A stretch of DNA of 64,000 bases from Vibrio aerogenes (GTDB lineage Bacteria; Pseudomonadota; Gammaproteobacteria; Enterobacterales; Vibrionaceae), in NCBI RefSeq assembly GCF_024346755.1, contig NZ_AP024862.1, forward strand, positions 682,001-746,000, read 5' to 3'. The position numbers and the translations under genes are program-made. The first letter of the stretch is position 1, and the number at the start of each line of letters is the position of its first letter. Below the pieces are notes generated by a model, which saw only the letters and a list, made by a program, of their open reading frames with translations, was not told the DNA's origin and made no database searches. This document shows positions 1 to 8,871 of this stretch, in pieces.

Positions 1-188
1 CATATAAAAACTGAGGATCATTCAAACAGTGGTTTGCCGTTTTCGTCGCGGCTTGCTTGATGGCAGTATTTTCAGGGACTTCCTGAGAAAGCGGTCAGGA
101 AAAAGCACGATGAAAAGGACAGTCCTCTGCTTGAGTGGATTTTTATCTTATCCCTGTCTGGGGGTGATGACATCTTCGGAGCAAAAAA
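1..188. other. Region upstream of malQ, no supported gene
   Basis: No convincing coding region is seen. A frame open from the left edge stops near position 60 and could be the tail of a preceding gene, but its residues are not recognisable. The last bases before the malQ ATG carry a GGAG-like ribosome binding site at about 178-181. A small frame that overlaps the malQ start has no family resemblance and is disregarded. Confidence 0.4.
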
Positions 189-2363
189 ATGACAAAAAAA
201 TCAGCATTAAAGCAAGTCGCTGAAGCAGCAAATATCTCTGATAACTATATTAATGCGTGGGGAGAAGACGCCAGTGTTTCTGATGAGACGATTCGTTCTC
301 TGCTGGCATCTTTGGGCTACGATACATCAAATGATGAGAAGTTACTGAAATCAGCGGAAAAGAAACAGAGAAAAGACGTACTGGCACCGGTTCAGGTTAT
401 CAAGAGTAATGATCAGCCGATAGAAATTGATCTGAACCTTGGTGTGAGTGCCAGAGAGAGTGAGTTTTGCTGGCGGGTTGAAACCGAGCAGGGAGAGATA
501 TTAGAAGGTTATCTGCAGTCTCAGATTATCCGGGATGAAAGAAAAGATGGCGGACCGCTGGTTTTTCAGTTGCCGATGTTATCCTGGGGATATCACCAGC
601 TGACCGTGACCCGCAAGCGCCGAAAATCGCCCTACAGTATGACGCTGATTGTCACGCCTCAATCCTGTTATAAACAGGATGACCTGGGGAAAAATAAAAA
701 AATGTGGGGGCCGAGTGTGCAGCTGTATACATTGCGCAGCAGTCATAACTGGGGCATTGGTGATTTTGGAGATCTCAAACAACTGGTTGCTGAAATCGCT
801 ACCCGGGGAGGGGATTTTATTGGTCTGAATCCGATTCATTCTCTGTTTCCGGCTAATCCTGAAGGGGCTAGTCCTTACAGTCCTTCCTCCCGCTCCTGGC
901 TGAATATTTTGTACATAGATGTGAGCTCTGTGCCTGAATTTGTGTTAAGTGAGAAGGCGCAGCAAGTGGTTGGTCATGCGGATTTTCAGCGCCGTTTACA
1001 GCAAGTGAGGGCGGAGCATTGGGTCAATTACTCTGAAGTCGCCAGTTTGAAGATGAATGTGTTGCCTTTGTTATACGAAGAGTTCAAAACCCGTCATCTT
1101 AGCGAGGGTACCGATCGGGCCGATGCATTTCTGGCGTTTGTAGAGGATGGTGGGGATAGTTTGCTTCATCAGGCTGCATTTGATGCTTTACACGTCAAAT
1201 TACATCAGGAAAACCCTGAAATATGGGGATGGCCGGTTTTTCCTGAACAATATCGCCACTATACCAGTGCTGCCGTGAAAGAATTTATTGAAGAAGAGCG
1301 GGATCTGGTCCATCTGTATATGTATTTACAGTGGGTTGCGGACAGTCAGATTAATGAAGCCCAGGTGTTGGCGAAAGAGAAGGGGATGTCGATTGGTCTG
1401 TACAGGGATCTGGCAGTTGGTGTGGCTGATTCCGGTTCTGAAACCTGGGCTGATGATGGTAGTCTGGTTCAGGATGTCAGTATTGGTGCTCCACCGGACG
1501 TGCTTGGGCCGCTCGGACAAAACTGGGGACTCCCGCCGCTCAACCCTGAGGTATTACTGAATACAGCCTATGATGCGTATATCCGTTTGCTGCGTGCCAA
1601 CATGAAACATTGCGGTGCGTTGCGGATTGACCATGTGCTTGGATTACTGCGTTTGTGGTGGATTCCAAAAGGGAAAACTGCCTCTGATGGCGCATATATG
1701 TATTATCCGGTCGAGGACATGTTGTCGATTCTTGCTCTGGAATCGCACCGTCATCAGTGTGCCGTAATTGGTGAAGATTTAGGCACAGTGCCGGATGAAA
1801 TTGTCGATATCCTTGCTGAAGCCGGGATTCATTCGTACAAAGTGTTTTTCTTCGAAACGTCAAAAGATGGCGGCTATTATTCTCCGGCTCACTATGTCTC
1901 TCAGTCGATGGCGACACTGTGTACTCATGACATGCCGACACTGCGCGGGTTCTGGCATTGTGAAGATTTAAAAACCGGCCGGGAGCTTGGGTTGTATCCG
2001 GATGAAGAACAGTTGAAAGGCTTGTTTGATAGCCGGTTACGTTGTAAACAGGAGATTCTTAACAGTGTGAACTGGCATGGTAATTTACCGGAGGGTGTTG
2101 GTATGGATGCAACTACCGTCCCGATGGATCATGCTCTGAGCGAAGCGTTGCACATTCATCTGGCATCGGGTGCTTCTGCACTATTGAGTGTTCAGCTGGA
2201 AGACTGGCTGGAGATGGATCAACCAGTCAATATTCCCGGTACTGTGGATGAATATCCCAACTGGCGGCGTAAATTGTCAGTCAATTTGGATGACTTATTT
2301 GCCCGTCATGATGTCAATGAGATAGCCCATAAGCTGACGGAAGTAAGAAAAAATGCAGGGTGA
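189..2363 (+). CDS. malQ: 4-alpha-glucanotransferase (amylomaltase)
   Basis: A 724-residue GH77 amylomaltase, a cytoplasmic enzyme that transfers alpha-1,4-glucan segments between maltodextrins and feeds glucose and longer dextrins to catabolism. Family motifs are visible: an N-terminal region, SWGYHQL, then the catalytic core with QLYTLRSSHNWGIGDFGDL, GLNPIHSLFP, the nucleophile segment ALRIDHVLGLLRLWWIP, the acid/base segment IGEDLGTVPD and the THDMPTLRGFW motif. Length matches proteobacterial MalQ. The ATG at 189 is preceded by GGAG. MalP, often found upstream, is not visible in the 188 bases available. The other mal genes lie about 3 kb downstream, separated by a RAYT and an unknown secreted protein. 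Confidence 0.95.
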   Translation: MTKKSALKQVAEAANISDNYINAWGEDASVSDETIRSLLASLGYDTSNDEKLLKSAEKKQRKDVLAPVQVIKSNDQPIEIDLNLGVSARESEFCWRVETEQGEILEGYLQSQIIRDERKDGGPLVFQLPMLSWGYHQLTVTRKRRKSPYSMTLIVTPQSCYKQDDLGKNKKMWGPSVQLYTLRSSHNWGIGDFGDLKQLVAEIATRGGDFIGLNPIHSLFPANPEGASPYSPSSRSWLNILYIDVSSVPEFVLSEKAQQVVGHADFQRRLQQVRAEHWVNYSEVASLKMNVLPLLYEEFKTRHLSEGTDRADAFLAFVEDGGDSLLHQAAFDALHVKLHQENPEIWGWPVFPEQYRHYTSAAVKEFIEEERDLVHLYMYLQWVADSQINEAQVLAKEKGMSIGLYRDLAVGVADSGSETWADDGSLVQDVSIGAPPDVLGPLGQNWGLPPLNPEVLLNTAYDAYIRLLRANMKHCGALRIDHVLGLLRLWWIPKGKTASDGAYMYYPVEDMLSILALESHRHQCAVIGEDLGTVPDEIVDILAEAGIHSYKVFFFETSKDGGYYSPAHYVSQSMATLCTHDMPTLRGFWHCEDLKTGRELGLYPDEEQLKGLFDSRLRCKQEILNSVNWHGNLPEGVGMDATTVPMDHALSEALHIHLASGASALLSVQLEDWLEMDQPVNIPGTVDEYPNWRRKLSVNLDDLFARHDVNEIAHKLTEVRKNAG

Positions 2364-2397
2364 TACTGGCGTGGAGAATTGTCCTCGGCGTGTAACC

Positions 2398-2442
2398 AGG
2401 GACAGTCCCCGATTAGCGGGGACAGACCCATTTAAAATGGGT
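2398..2442 (+). repeat. RAYT-associated GGGACAG repeat, left flank
   Basis: Two GGGACAG cores (GGGACAG about 2399-2405 and GGGGACAG about 2418-2425) sit in adjacent imperfect palindromes: GTCCCCG/CGGGGAC (2405-2423) and ACCCAT/ATGGGT (2426-2442). The same core is found in opposite orientation on the other side of the transposase gene. It looks like a REP/BIME-type element mobilised by the neighbouring RAYT. No U-tract follows, so it is not called a terminator. Confidence 0.6.
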
Positions 2443-2603
2443 ACAGACCTTATAAGTTTGTAATCAAACAGAAGCTGCCAGAGATGATTTTTAGCTGATT
2501 TATCTGAGAGTCATCAAAATTTGATCATTTGGGGGCTCAATTCAGGATAAATATGCTGAGAAAGATAAGATAGTTGGGGTTTTATTCGACTAAAGTCAAT
2601 GAG

Positions 2604-3563
2604 TTATACTGTTAACCCATCGATTCGTTTTTTATTCAGGCGTTGTTTTGCAAGGAGCAGATGCCCGGGGCTGCCAATCCATCGCTTTCTTCTTCGTTCA
2701 AGATGAGTGACGAGTTTCAGCGCTTTGGTTTGACTGAGTGACAAACGGGTGAGAATGGCGGGTTGATCTTGGCTGATATACCCACATTTGTCTTGACGGA
2801 GCTGTCGTCCGGTGAAATCAACCCATTCAATATAATCGGAGAGCCGGAAAGGGATACCTGCTGGCTGCTCCGGGTGTCTATCGCCAATAAATGGATACAA
2901 GCCGTGTGGTGTTGGTTGATGTTCTTCCAGAGCATCCAGTCGCTTTTTTAGTGATGTGTATTGTGATGTTTCCGGCGTCTCAGCTATTTTTGCCCGGACA
3001 GGATTGAGATCTGTGTATGTCATCGCCGCGAGTAAGGCTGCTTCATCTAAAAGCGCATAAGATTTGAACCGTCCTTCCCAGAAGTGCCCGGTGCAGTCGT
3101 CTTCCTGGTTGGCTTGTAATGCGATGTTAAAATTCAGCTCCTTCATCATCCAGCTCAGTGAATATAATCTTTCCCGCCATTGCTGAATGATTTGATGGCA
3201 GCGTTTGATTTCTGCTTTGCAGGTGAGCTGTTGTTTCATAAACCGCTGGATTAACCAGGGCAAATGATGCTCCTGTTGCCAGCGTTCGATCACTTCAAAT
3301 GTACTCAAAGACTCCGCTTTTGAGCGGTTCACATGTACGACTAAGTGATAGTGATTCGCCATCACAGCATAGGCACAAATATCGATGCAGTAGATGGTCG
3401 CCAGTTTTAAAATCCGGCTTTCCAGCCAGTCCCGGCGATGCTCATAAGATTTTCCAGTGACAGAATCTTCTCCACATAGAAATGAACGCCGGACACAGCG
3501 GGACACGCAGTGATAATAAGGCGTGACATCGAGAGATATCAGTTGTGAGCGGGCTGTGGTCAT
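2604..3563 (-). CDS. REP-associated tyrosine transposase (RAYT, Y1_Tnp/IS200-like)
   Basis: A 319-residue HUH/Y1 transposase of the TnpA_REP type. The N-terminus (YYHCVSRCVRR) is typical. The HUH motif is HYH in VMANHYHLVVHV (about residues 69-80), and the catalytic tyrosine is most likely the one in MTYTDLNPVRAKI, followed by the classic NPVRA signature. A basic C-terminal extension is typical of long RAYTs. These proteins nick and join single-stranded DNA at REP-like hairpins. The gene is flanked by oppositely oriented GGGACAG repeats (2398-2442 and 3808-3868), as expected for RAYT and cognate sequence. There is no sign of frameshift, so the gene is probably functional. Confidence 0.9.
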   Translation of the reverse strand: MTTARSQLISLDVTPYYHCVSRCVRRSFLCGEDSVTGKSYEHRRDWLESRILKLATIYCIDICAYAVMANHYHLVVHVNRSKAESLSTFEVIERWQQEHHLPWLIQRFMKQQLTCKAEIKRCHQIIQQWRERLYSLSWMMKELNFNIALQANQEDDCTGHFWEGRFKSYALLDEAALLAAMTYTDLNPVRAKIAETPETSQYTSLKKRLDALEEHQPTPHGLYPFIGDRHPEQPAGIPFRLSDYIEWVDFTGRQLRQDKCGYISQDQPAILTRLSLSQTKALKLVTHLERRRKRWIGSPGHLLLAKQRLNKKRIDGLTV

Positions 3564-3807
3564 CTGGTCCGGTGAAATTGTGGATGAATAGAAAGAGCTT
3601 GCAGCAAACGAATCAGAATGAAAAGCCGGATTGAAAACAATGCGGGAGATGTCATTCTGTCAGTGAAAAACCAGTGTCATATCAGACTGACTATTTGTGA
3701 TGTGAGGCAATTTGTTTCCCGATTTATCGTGTATGTCCCTACTCAGGCATGTATGTATGGTTTTTGCTCAGCTATTAGAATGAAACCAAACCGGCAGTAA
3801 TTAAAAC

Positions 3808-3868
3808 GTCTGTCCCTGAAACTGTCCTCAAAAACTGTCCCCAAACTCAATTAAAGTGCCTGTCCCTG
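3808..3868 (-). repeat. RAYT-associated repeat, right flank (inverted copies)
   Basis: Four CTGTCC cores in about 60 bp: GTCTGTCCCT (3808), ACTGTCCTC (3821), ACTGTCCCC (3834) and GTGCCTGTCCCT (3856). They are the reverse complement of the GGGACAG(G/A)C cores on the left side of the transposase. The 3564-3933 interval holds nothing else except this array and the terminator at 3872. A 60-codon frame inside it has no recognisable content. Confidence 0.6.
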
Positions 3869-3871
3869 TTA

Positions 3872-3905
3872 AAAACCAGCCCGCTCAAAAATACGGGCTG
3901 GTTTT
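3872..3905 (-). terminator. Bidirectional Rho-independent terminator
   Basis: A perfect 12-bp stem (AAAACCAGCCCG with CGGGCTGGTTTT) around a 10-nt loop. It has A/T runs on both sides, so it can end transcripts from either direction. It lies 28 bp after the stop of the leftward gene at 3934-5226. Confidence 0.85.
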
Positions 3906-3933
3906 GATTAAAATGAACAATCGTGATGGAGCA

Positions 3934-5226
3934 TTATTCTGTCACATGACAGGCTGAAATCCGGTTAACTTGAATCGTTTGATTTCTGCCTGAAGTATAA
4001 GGCCAGATAACATCGCCATTTCCGGTGGTTTTCATATCCTGAAAGTTATCGATACTCAGTGTGGTTTGAACCGGTCCTTCAAGAATGCTGCCAGTTGCCG
4101 CATCGGCAGTCGCAATCACTAATTTTCCGCCTGATTTCCATCCCAACAGCAGCTGATCATCGCCGAGTTTTGCCATATAAGCCCTGAACGGATAACCGCT
4201 GTCCAGGTCGGTGGCAATAGTGACCGTTTGAATTTGCTCTGGCTGATCAGAATTATCATGAAATTTTGCCAGTTTCAGTACCAATGCGTTGTTTTCTGTC
4301 TGGATATAGTTCATCCAGAACCCATCATCGGTTGGCACTATACCGCCTAATGCACGCTTGCTTGGGTCCGTGTTATTAAGCCAGGTTGAATAATCTGCCT
4401 GAGCCGTACTCGTCATGCGTGCTATGCGCATCGCGTTCGGATAAGCATCGCCGTGGCAGACGGCTGCCCAGTTATTTCCGTTATATCCCAGACGAACGGA
4501 CCAGCTGTGACTGCATCCCCAATCCCAGCCACCGCTCAGGAGCTTGCCACTGGTCAGATCAACAAACTTAAGTGTATCGCCTGCATGGATATCTACTTCT
4601 CCCGGTGTATTCGGGCGGTTAACCGACAGTGCAGAGCGGTAATAAGCTGCGACTTTATCTCCGTCTGTGGCTAGTCTTGCTGTATGTCCGTACCACCAGA
4701 TAAAGTGTGCATTGTTGGCATCTACATTGGTCTTTTTCGTTAAGGTTGTTCTTGCTGTTTGCGTCCCGCTTTCATCGAGCAAAACGACATCCATTTTTCC
4801 ACAGACCGCTTTGTCTGGTGTGGCAGAACTTTTACAGTATTTTGAGGAATAAATATCCGGGTCATTAGCCATGACAGCCAGTGCAATGCCATTATTGGTT
4901 GCAATCGCATCATGGACTTCCAGACCGGGAAGCGGACTAAGACTTTTCAGTTTTTGATCCTGAGAATTTAATTGCATTAGCCTGATTTCATCGCTGTACT
5001 GGTTTTTCCAGGCCAGGATAGTATTTCCGGTTGCAAGCGGAGCCACAACCGCAGGCGTATATTCATCATTTGGTGCCGGATAGCCGGCAACCTGCACATC
5101 GGTTGAATGCCAGCGTGTATTGAGAGATTCACAGTCCGGTGTTGTTGCTGCACCAACGGAAGCCGCTGATATAAAAAAAGGAGCACTGACTAACGTACTG
5201 AGAACAGTTCTTAAATGATTTTTCAT
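3934..5226 (-). CDS. Predicted secreted protein of unknown function
   Basis: A 430-residue protein with a clear Sec signal peptide (MKNHLRTVL, then a hydrophobic stretch ending ASVGAA, with cleavage near residue 27). The mature part has repeated beta-strand-like segments with Trp and Gly (NTILAWKNQ, FIWWYGHTA, QLLLGWKSG, GDVIWPYTSG) that suggest a beta-propeller-like fold, but no family was recognised. Five to six cysteines could form disulfides outside the cytoplasm. It lies between the RAYT and malK, and a role in maltodextrin use is possible but not shown. Its own terminator (3872-3905) suggests monocistronic transcription. Confidence 0.7.
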   Translation of the reverse strand: MKNHLRTVLSTLVSAPFFISAASVGAATTPDCESLNTRWHSTDVQVAGYPAPNDEYTPAVVAPLATGNTILAWKNQYSDEIRLMQLNSQDQKLKSLSPLPGLEVHDAIATNNGIALAVMANDPDIYSSKYCKSSATPDKAVCGKMDVVLLDESGTQTARTTLTKKTNVDANNAHFIWWYGHTARLATDGDKVAAYYRSALSVNRPNTPGEVDIHAGDTLKFVDLTSGKLLSGGWDWGCSHSWSVRLGYNGNNWAAVCHGDAYPNAMRIARMTSTAQADYSTWLNNTDPSKRALGGIVPTDDGFWMNYIQTENNALVLKLAKFHDNSDQPEQIQTVTIATDLDSGYPFRAYMAKLGDDQLLLGWKSGGKLVIATADAATGSILEGPVQTTLSIDNFQDMKTTGNGDVIWPYTSGRNQTIQVNRISACHVTE

Positions 5227-5451
5227 GATGATATCTCTTATTCTTTATTTTTAATTTGTTTTTGATGAACCAATGGCTGGCGTATCCGGGGAGGGAAACG
5301 GTCTGATGCAGCTCATGATTCAACCAATATGCAACTCAAACAGTTACAAGATATTCATCATAATTGAATAAACATTCTGATTCATAAAGAAAAGGGAAAT
5401 CGTGCCGTGTTCAAAACGGAAGATTGTAAGATTGTGATTTTACTTCAGAAT

Positions 5452-5475
5452 AACAGCGATCTAATGACCGCTGTT
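5452..5475 (-). terminator. Possible hairpin downstream of malK
   Basis: A 7-bp stem (AACAGCG/CGCTGTT) about 20 bp after the malK stop. On the minus strand it is followed by only a short A/T-rich run, so termination is uncertain. The rest of 5227-5496 holds no gene. Confidence 0.35.
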
Positions 5476-5496
5476 GAACAATGGACCAGACAAATT

Positions 5497-6633
5497 TCAG
5501 GCGATGGAAGAGATGGCATCAAAATCGACGCCGCTTTCACGGTATAAACGTCTGCATGCGTTGCCATTACTGTGGAACAAATGGCAACGGTTTGGTTCAA
5601 TCCCGATCGTATAAGTCTCTCCAGCTTCAACAGGCAGAGTGTCTGGAGCCCGGTAAATAACATCGGCATCAGCACTGTCAAGATGCAGATAAACCTGTGT
5701 TTCATTACCGAGTTTTTCAACAATCTGAACATAACCTTCAATGGTTGCGCTGGCGCTATCGGCATGTAATAAATGTTCAGGGCGGATGCCGAGTGACATT
5801 CTTTCTCCGGGTTGAACGGAGGTGCCGTCAACGGGAATCCAGAATGATTCACCATTTGCCAGTTGAACCATAACCCGTTCAGCTTCCACTGATTCGATTT
5901 GTACAGTGATGAAGTTCATTTTGGGTGAGCCGATAAACCCGGCCACAAAACGGTTTTTCGGGTAATGATAGAGCTCCAGTGGTTGTCCGGTTTGTGCAAC
6001 TGAACCCGTATCCAGCACAACGATTTTATCCGCCATCGTCATGGCTTCAACCTGATCGTGAGTGACGTAAATCATGGTGCAGCCAAGCTGACGCTGCAGT
6101 TTGGTGATTTCACTGCGCATATTGACTCTGAGTGCTGCGTCCAGATTAGACAGCGGTTCATCGAGCAGAAAAACTTCGGGCTGAGAAACCAGAGTTCTGC
6201 CGATTGCGACCCGTTGGCGTTGCCCGCCTGAGAGTGCTTTGGGTTGCCGGTCAAGCAGATGTCTGAGCTGGAGAATTTCAGCCGCGTGATTGACCCGCTT
6301 ATCAATCTCTTTTTTATCTGCTTTGGCCAGTTTCAGTCCGAAGGACATATTATCGTACAGGTTCAGGTGTGGATAGAGCGCGTAAGACTGAAACACCATA
6401 CCAACCCCTCGTTTGGAAGGTTCAATATCATTGACTTTTTCACCACCGATATAAAGATCGCCGGATGTAATATCCTCCAGGCCGGCAATGCAACGGAGTA
6501 AGGTCGATTTGCCACAGCCAGAAGGACCGACGAAGACAACAAATTCCCCTTCTTTGATTTCCAGATTCACATCCCTGGAGATCATTACATCACCATAGGC
6601 TTTACATACATTTTTTAACGTGACATTCGCCAT
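5497..6633 (-). CDS. malK: Maltose/maltodextrin ABC transporter ATPase MalK
   Basis: A 378-residue ATPase of the CUT1 sugar ABC family that powers maltodextrin uptake through MalFG. Walker A is GPSGCGKST (about residues 37-45), the signature is [13 protein letters not shown], Walker B is [12 protein letters not shown] and the switch His lies in [12 protein letters not shown]. The C-terminal OB-like regulatory domain follows, with [10 protein letters not shown] and the typical ending [13 protein letters not shown]. Length is close to E. coli MalK (371), with a slightly longer tail. It is divergent from malE across a 797-bp regulatory region, the classical malK/malE arrangement. MalK in enterobacteria also restrains the activator MalT. 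Whether that holds here is inference. Confidence 0.93.
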   Translation of the reverse strand: MANVTLKNVCKAYGDVMISRDVNLEIKEGEFVVFVGPSGCGKSTLLRCIAGLEDITSGDLYIGGEKVNDIEPSKRGVGMVFQSYALYPHLNLYDNMSFGLKLAKADKKEIDKRVNHAAEILQLRHLLDRQPKALSGGQRQRVAIGRTLVSQPEVFLLDEPLSNLDAALRVNMRSEITKLQRQLGCTMIYVTHDQVEAMTMADKIVVLDTGSVAQTGQPLELYHYPKNRFVAGFIGSPKMNFITVQIESVEAERVMVQLANGESFWIPVDGTSVQPGERMSLGIRPEHLLHADSASATIEGYVQIVEKLGNETQVYLHLDSADADVIYRAPDTLPVEAGETYTIGIEPNRCHLFHSNGNACRRLYRESGVDFDAISSIA

Positions 6634-6802
6634 GCTGCCAGTCCTCGAATCAATTGGTTATGTCTTCTGATTTTGATTTCAGCTTTGTCTGAAGTGATTA
6701 CCGGGATGAATGTCGCGGGAGCTAACCTGGCTGCAACTTCAGTCAGTTCTGATTTTGTATTAAATCAGTATGTTATCATAAGAAAAAAGGTGGAGAGAAA
6801 CA

Positions 6803-6812
6803 CCTCATCCAC
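6803..6812 (-). promoter_or_regulatory. MalT-box-like site toward malK
   Basis: Read on the minus strand this is GTGGATGAGG, 9 of 10 matches to the MalT consensus GGGGA(T/G)GAGG, about 170 bp upstream of the malK start. Confidence 0.55.
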
Positions 6813-7028
6813 CTGCTATCACCCGAAAAAGCCCGTTTTTATACTTTCAGTCAGAAAGTGTCCCCCCAAAATACGACGACATAATATGACGACTTTCGAA
6901 ATCAGTGGCGTGCTGTATCCGGTAATAAAACAGCAATACGTTTGTATGCTGAAAGAGACTCCTCTTGGAGGGCTCCAGTGTCTTTGATTCAGAGGACAGA
7001 CACATCATCCTGACCGAATAAATTTCAG

Positions 7029-7046
7029 GGGGAGCAGGGGAGGAGG
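7029..7046 (+). promoter_or_regulatory. MalT-box-like sites toward malE
   Basis: GGGGAGCAGG (7029-7038) and GGGGAGGAGG (7037-7046) overlap slightly. The second is a perfect match to the MalT consensus GGGGA(T/G)GAGG. A third weaker match, CGGGATGATG, lies at 7207-7216. Multiple boxes in this interval agree with cooperative MalT binding, although the purine-rich composition raises the chance of fortuitous matches. Confidence 0.5.
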
Positions 7047-7158
7047 AGCCGGAGGGAGGAGAGCAGTAGATGTTCTGATCAACTTCAAAAAAACAGGCAA
7101 ACAAATTGTGATCAAGATTAAATTAAGCCGTTTATCTGTGAAGTCTGTGAGGTGACAG

Positions 7159-7174
7159 TCTGATTCAGATCACG
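7159..7174 (+). promoter_or_regulatory. CRP-like site
   Basis: TCTGA-N6-TCACG matches 8 of 10 positions of the CRP consensus TGTGA-N6-TCACA. A half-site, TGTGA at 7107-7111, lies upstream. Catabolite control of a maltodextrin operon would be expected. Confidence 0.45.
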
Positions 7175-7430
7175 AAAATATACAGGGGAATGAAAGGCGT
7201 AGCTTTCGGGATGATGATTTGATGACAATATTCTTACATGATCAACCAGAGTTGCTTCAGCATGTTATCCGGTGAAAGCCCTGTTGTTCTGGTGGATAGC
7301 AGTCTGAATCACCATGTATGAATTGGATTTCCGGCGTTGTGTCTGGGATAACCCTGCGTCTGATTCCCGGATAAACGGAGTAATGCGTCTTCCGGTTTGT
7401 CCGGCATTATTATAAAAAAGGATATAAATT

Positions 7431-8624
7431 ATGAAAAAAGCTCTGAGTACTGTTGCTGTCTGCACCTTAGCTGCGCTTGGATCATTGAGTGTTTTTAGTA
7501 CGAATGCTGCCATTCAGGAAGGTCAGTTAACCATCTGGATTAATGGCGACAAAGGTTATGATGGTCTGGCACGTGTCGGGAAATTATTTGAAGCAGATAC
7601 CGGGGTTCCGGTTAAAGTCGTCCATCCTGATGGTTTGCAGGATAAGTTTCCGCAAACAGCGGCAACCGGAGACGGGCCGGATATTGTTTTCTGGGCCCAT
7701 GATCGGTTTGGTGGTTATGCTGAAGCCGGACTTTTGACCGAAGTTCATCCTTCCAAAGCGATTAAAGATGGCATGGTCAGTTTTGCCTGGGATGCGGTGA
7801 AATATAAAGGAAAATACATTGGTTATCCGATTGCGGTTGAGTCACTTTCTTTAATCTACAACAAAGACCTTGTTCCTGTGCCACCGAAGAATTGGGAAGA
7901 GGTGGCAGCACTTGATGCGAAGCTGAAAAAACAGGGAAAATCAGCCATGATGTGGAACCTGAAAGAGCCCTATTTTACCTGGCCGCTCATGGCCGCAGAT
8001 GGCGGATATGCATTCAAATACAATCCGGCCAGTGGGTATGATGTGAAAGATGTCGGCGTTGATCTGATTGGTGTGAAGATGGCAATGAAATTTCTGAAAG
8101 GTATGATCAATCAGAAGGTTATTTCACCGGATATGGATTACTCGGTTTCCGAAGCAGAATTTAACAAAGGACACACGGCGATGACAATCAATGGGCCGTG
8201 GTCGTGGGGTAACATTGAAAAATCCGGCATAAATTATGGCGTCACCACGTTACCGAAATTTAATGGTCAGCCTTCAAGACCTTTTGTCGGTGTACTGTCT
8301 GCCGGTATCAGTACTGCTTCACCAAACAAAGACTTAGCAGTTGAATTTATTGAAAATTATCTGCTAACGAATCAGGGGTTAAAACTGGTCAATGACGATA
8401 AACCTCTTGGCGCAGTTGCATTGAAGTCATTTGAAAAAATATTGGCGAAAGATCCCCGGATTGCAGCGACCATGGAGAATGCCATGAATGGTGAAATTAT
8501 GCCGAACATTCCCCAGATGAGCGCTTTCTGGAGTTCGGTTAAAAATGCGATCATCAATATAGCAGATGGTCGTCAGCCGGTAGATGCTGCGTTGTCTGAT
8601 GCCAGAAAACAAATGACCAGATAA
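7431..8624 (+). CDS. malE: Maltose/maltodextrin-binding periplasmic protein MalE
   Basis: A 397-residue periplasmic solute-binding protein that delivers maltose and maltodextrins to MalFGK2. The signal peptide is [20 protein letters not shown] with cleavage after NAA (about residue 27). The mature protein opens [20 protein letters not shown], like E. coli MalE, and [19 protein letters not shown] is also conserved. The AAGGAT ribosome binding site is well placed before the ATG. It is first in malE-malF-malG, with a hairpin after the stop that may favour its higher expression. Confidence 0.95.
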   Translation: MKKALSTVAVCTLAALGSLSVFSTNAAIQEGQLTIWINGDKGYDGLARVGKLFEADTGVPVKVVHPDGLQDKFPQTAATGDGPDIVFWAHDRFGGYAEAGLLTEVHPSKAIKDGMVSFAWDAVKYKGKYIGYPIAVESLSLIYNKDLVPVPPKNWEEVAALDAKLKKQGKSAMMWNLKEPYFTWPLMAADGGYAFKYNPASGYDVKDVGVDLIGVKMAMKFLKGMINQKVISPDMDYSVSEAEFNKGHTAMTINGPWSWGNIEKSGINYGVTTLPKFNGQPSRPFVGVLSAGISTASPNKDLAVEFIENYLLTNQGLKLVNDDKPLGAVALKSFEKILAKDPRIAATMENAMNGEIMPNIPQMSAFWSSVKNAIINIADGRQPVDAALSDARKQMTR

Positions 8625-8634
8625 TCAGGCAGAT

Positions 8635-8656
8635 GTCAGGATTTTCGAATCCTGAC
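8635..8656 (+). other. malE 3' hairpin with UUCG loop
   Basis: GTCAGGATT and AATCCTGAC form a perfect 9-bp stem closed by TTCG, 10 bp after the malE stop. There is no T-run, so it is likelier an mRNA-stabilising or processing element than a terminator. E. coli uses REP hairpins in the same place. Confidence 0.65.
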
Positions 8657-8694
8657 CGTTCAGTCGTTACGGATCTGTCTGTTTTAAAGGATAT

Positions 8695-8732
8695 ATTTTA
8701 AAGGACAGGCACTATTTTAAAGGACAGGCACG
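8695..8732 (+). repeat. Two direct copies of a GGACAGGCAC repeat in malE-malF spacer
   Basis: ATTTTAAAGGACAGGCAC occurs at 8695-8712 and again at 8714-8731, giving a 19-bp period. A degenerate partial copy (TTTTAAAGG) precedes it at 8682. The core matches the repeat flanking the RAYT at 2604-3563. Confidence 0.65.
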
Positions 8733-8871
8733 ACAGACAGCGCCGTATATTGTGCTGAATATGAGTTTTCACCGGCTTTTTCCAAACTGACTTTACAGTC
8801 GATATTTTCACAAACTTCTCTTTTTACACTGAGATGACTCGGTTTTATATCATTCGTTGGCGGGATTTTTT

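Larger units (their letters stand above)
6634..7430. promoter_or_regulatory. Divergent malK-malE regulatory region
   Basis: Nearly 800 bp without a supported gene between the divergent starts of malK and malE. It holds several MalT-box-like decamers and CRP-like sites listed separately, and a purine-rich stretch at 7028-7064. Short open frames on both strands here have no family resemblance. Two-way activation by MalT plus CRP, as in E. coli, fits the layout. Confidence 0.7.

Noticed and set aside
29..223. Small plus-strand frame overlapping the start of malQ
   Set aside because: No family resemblance or ribosome binding site, and it overlaps the well-supported malQ start in another frame.
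3618..3800. 60-codon plus-strand frame beside the RAYT
   Set aside because: No supporting start signal or recognisable residues; it overlaps the repeat-rich flank.
6673..7104. Short open frames on both strands in the mal regulatory region
   Set aside because: No homology or ribosome binding sites are apparent, and the region is better explained as control DNA.
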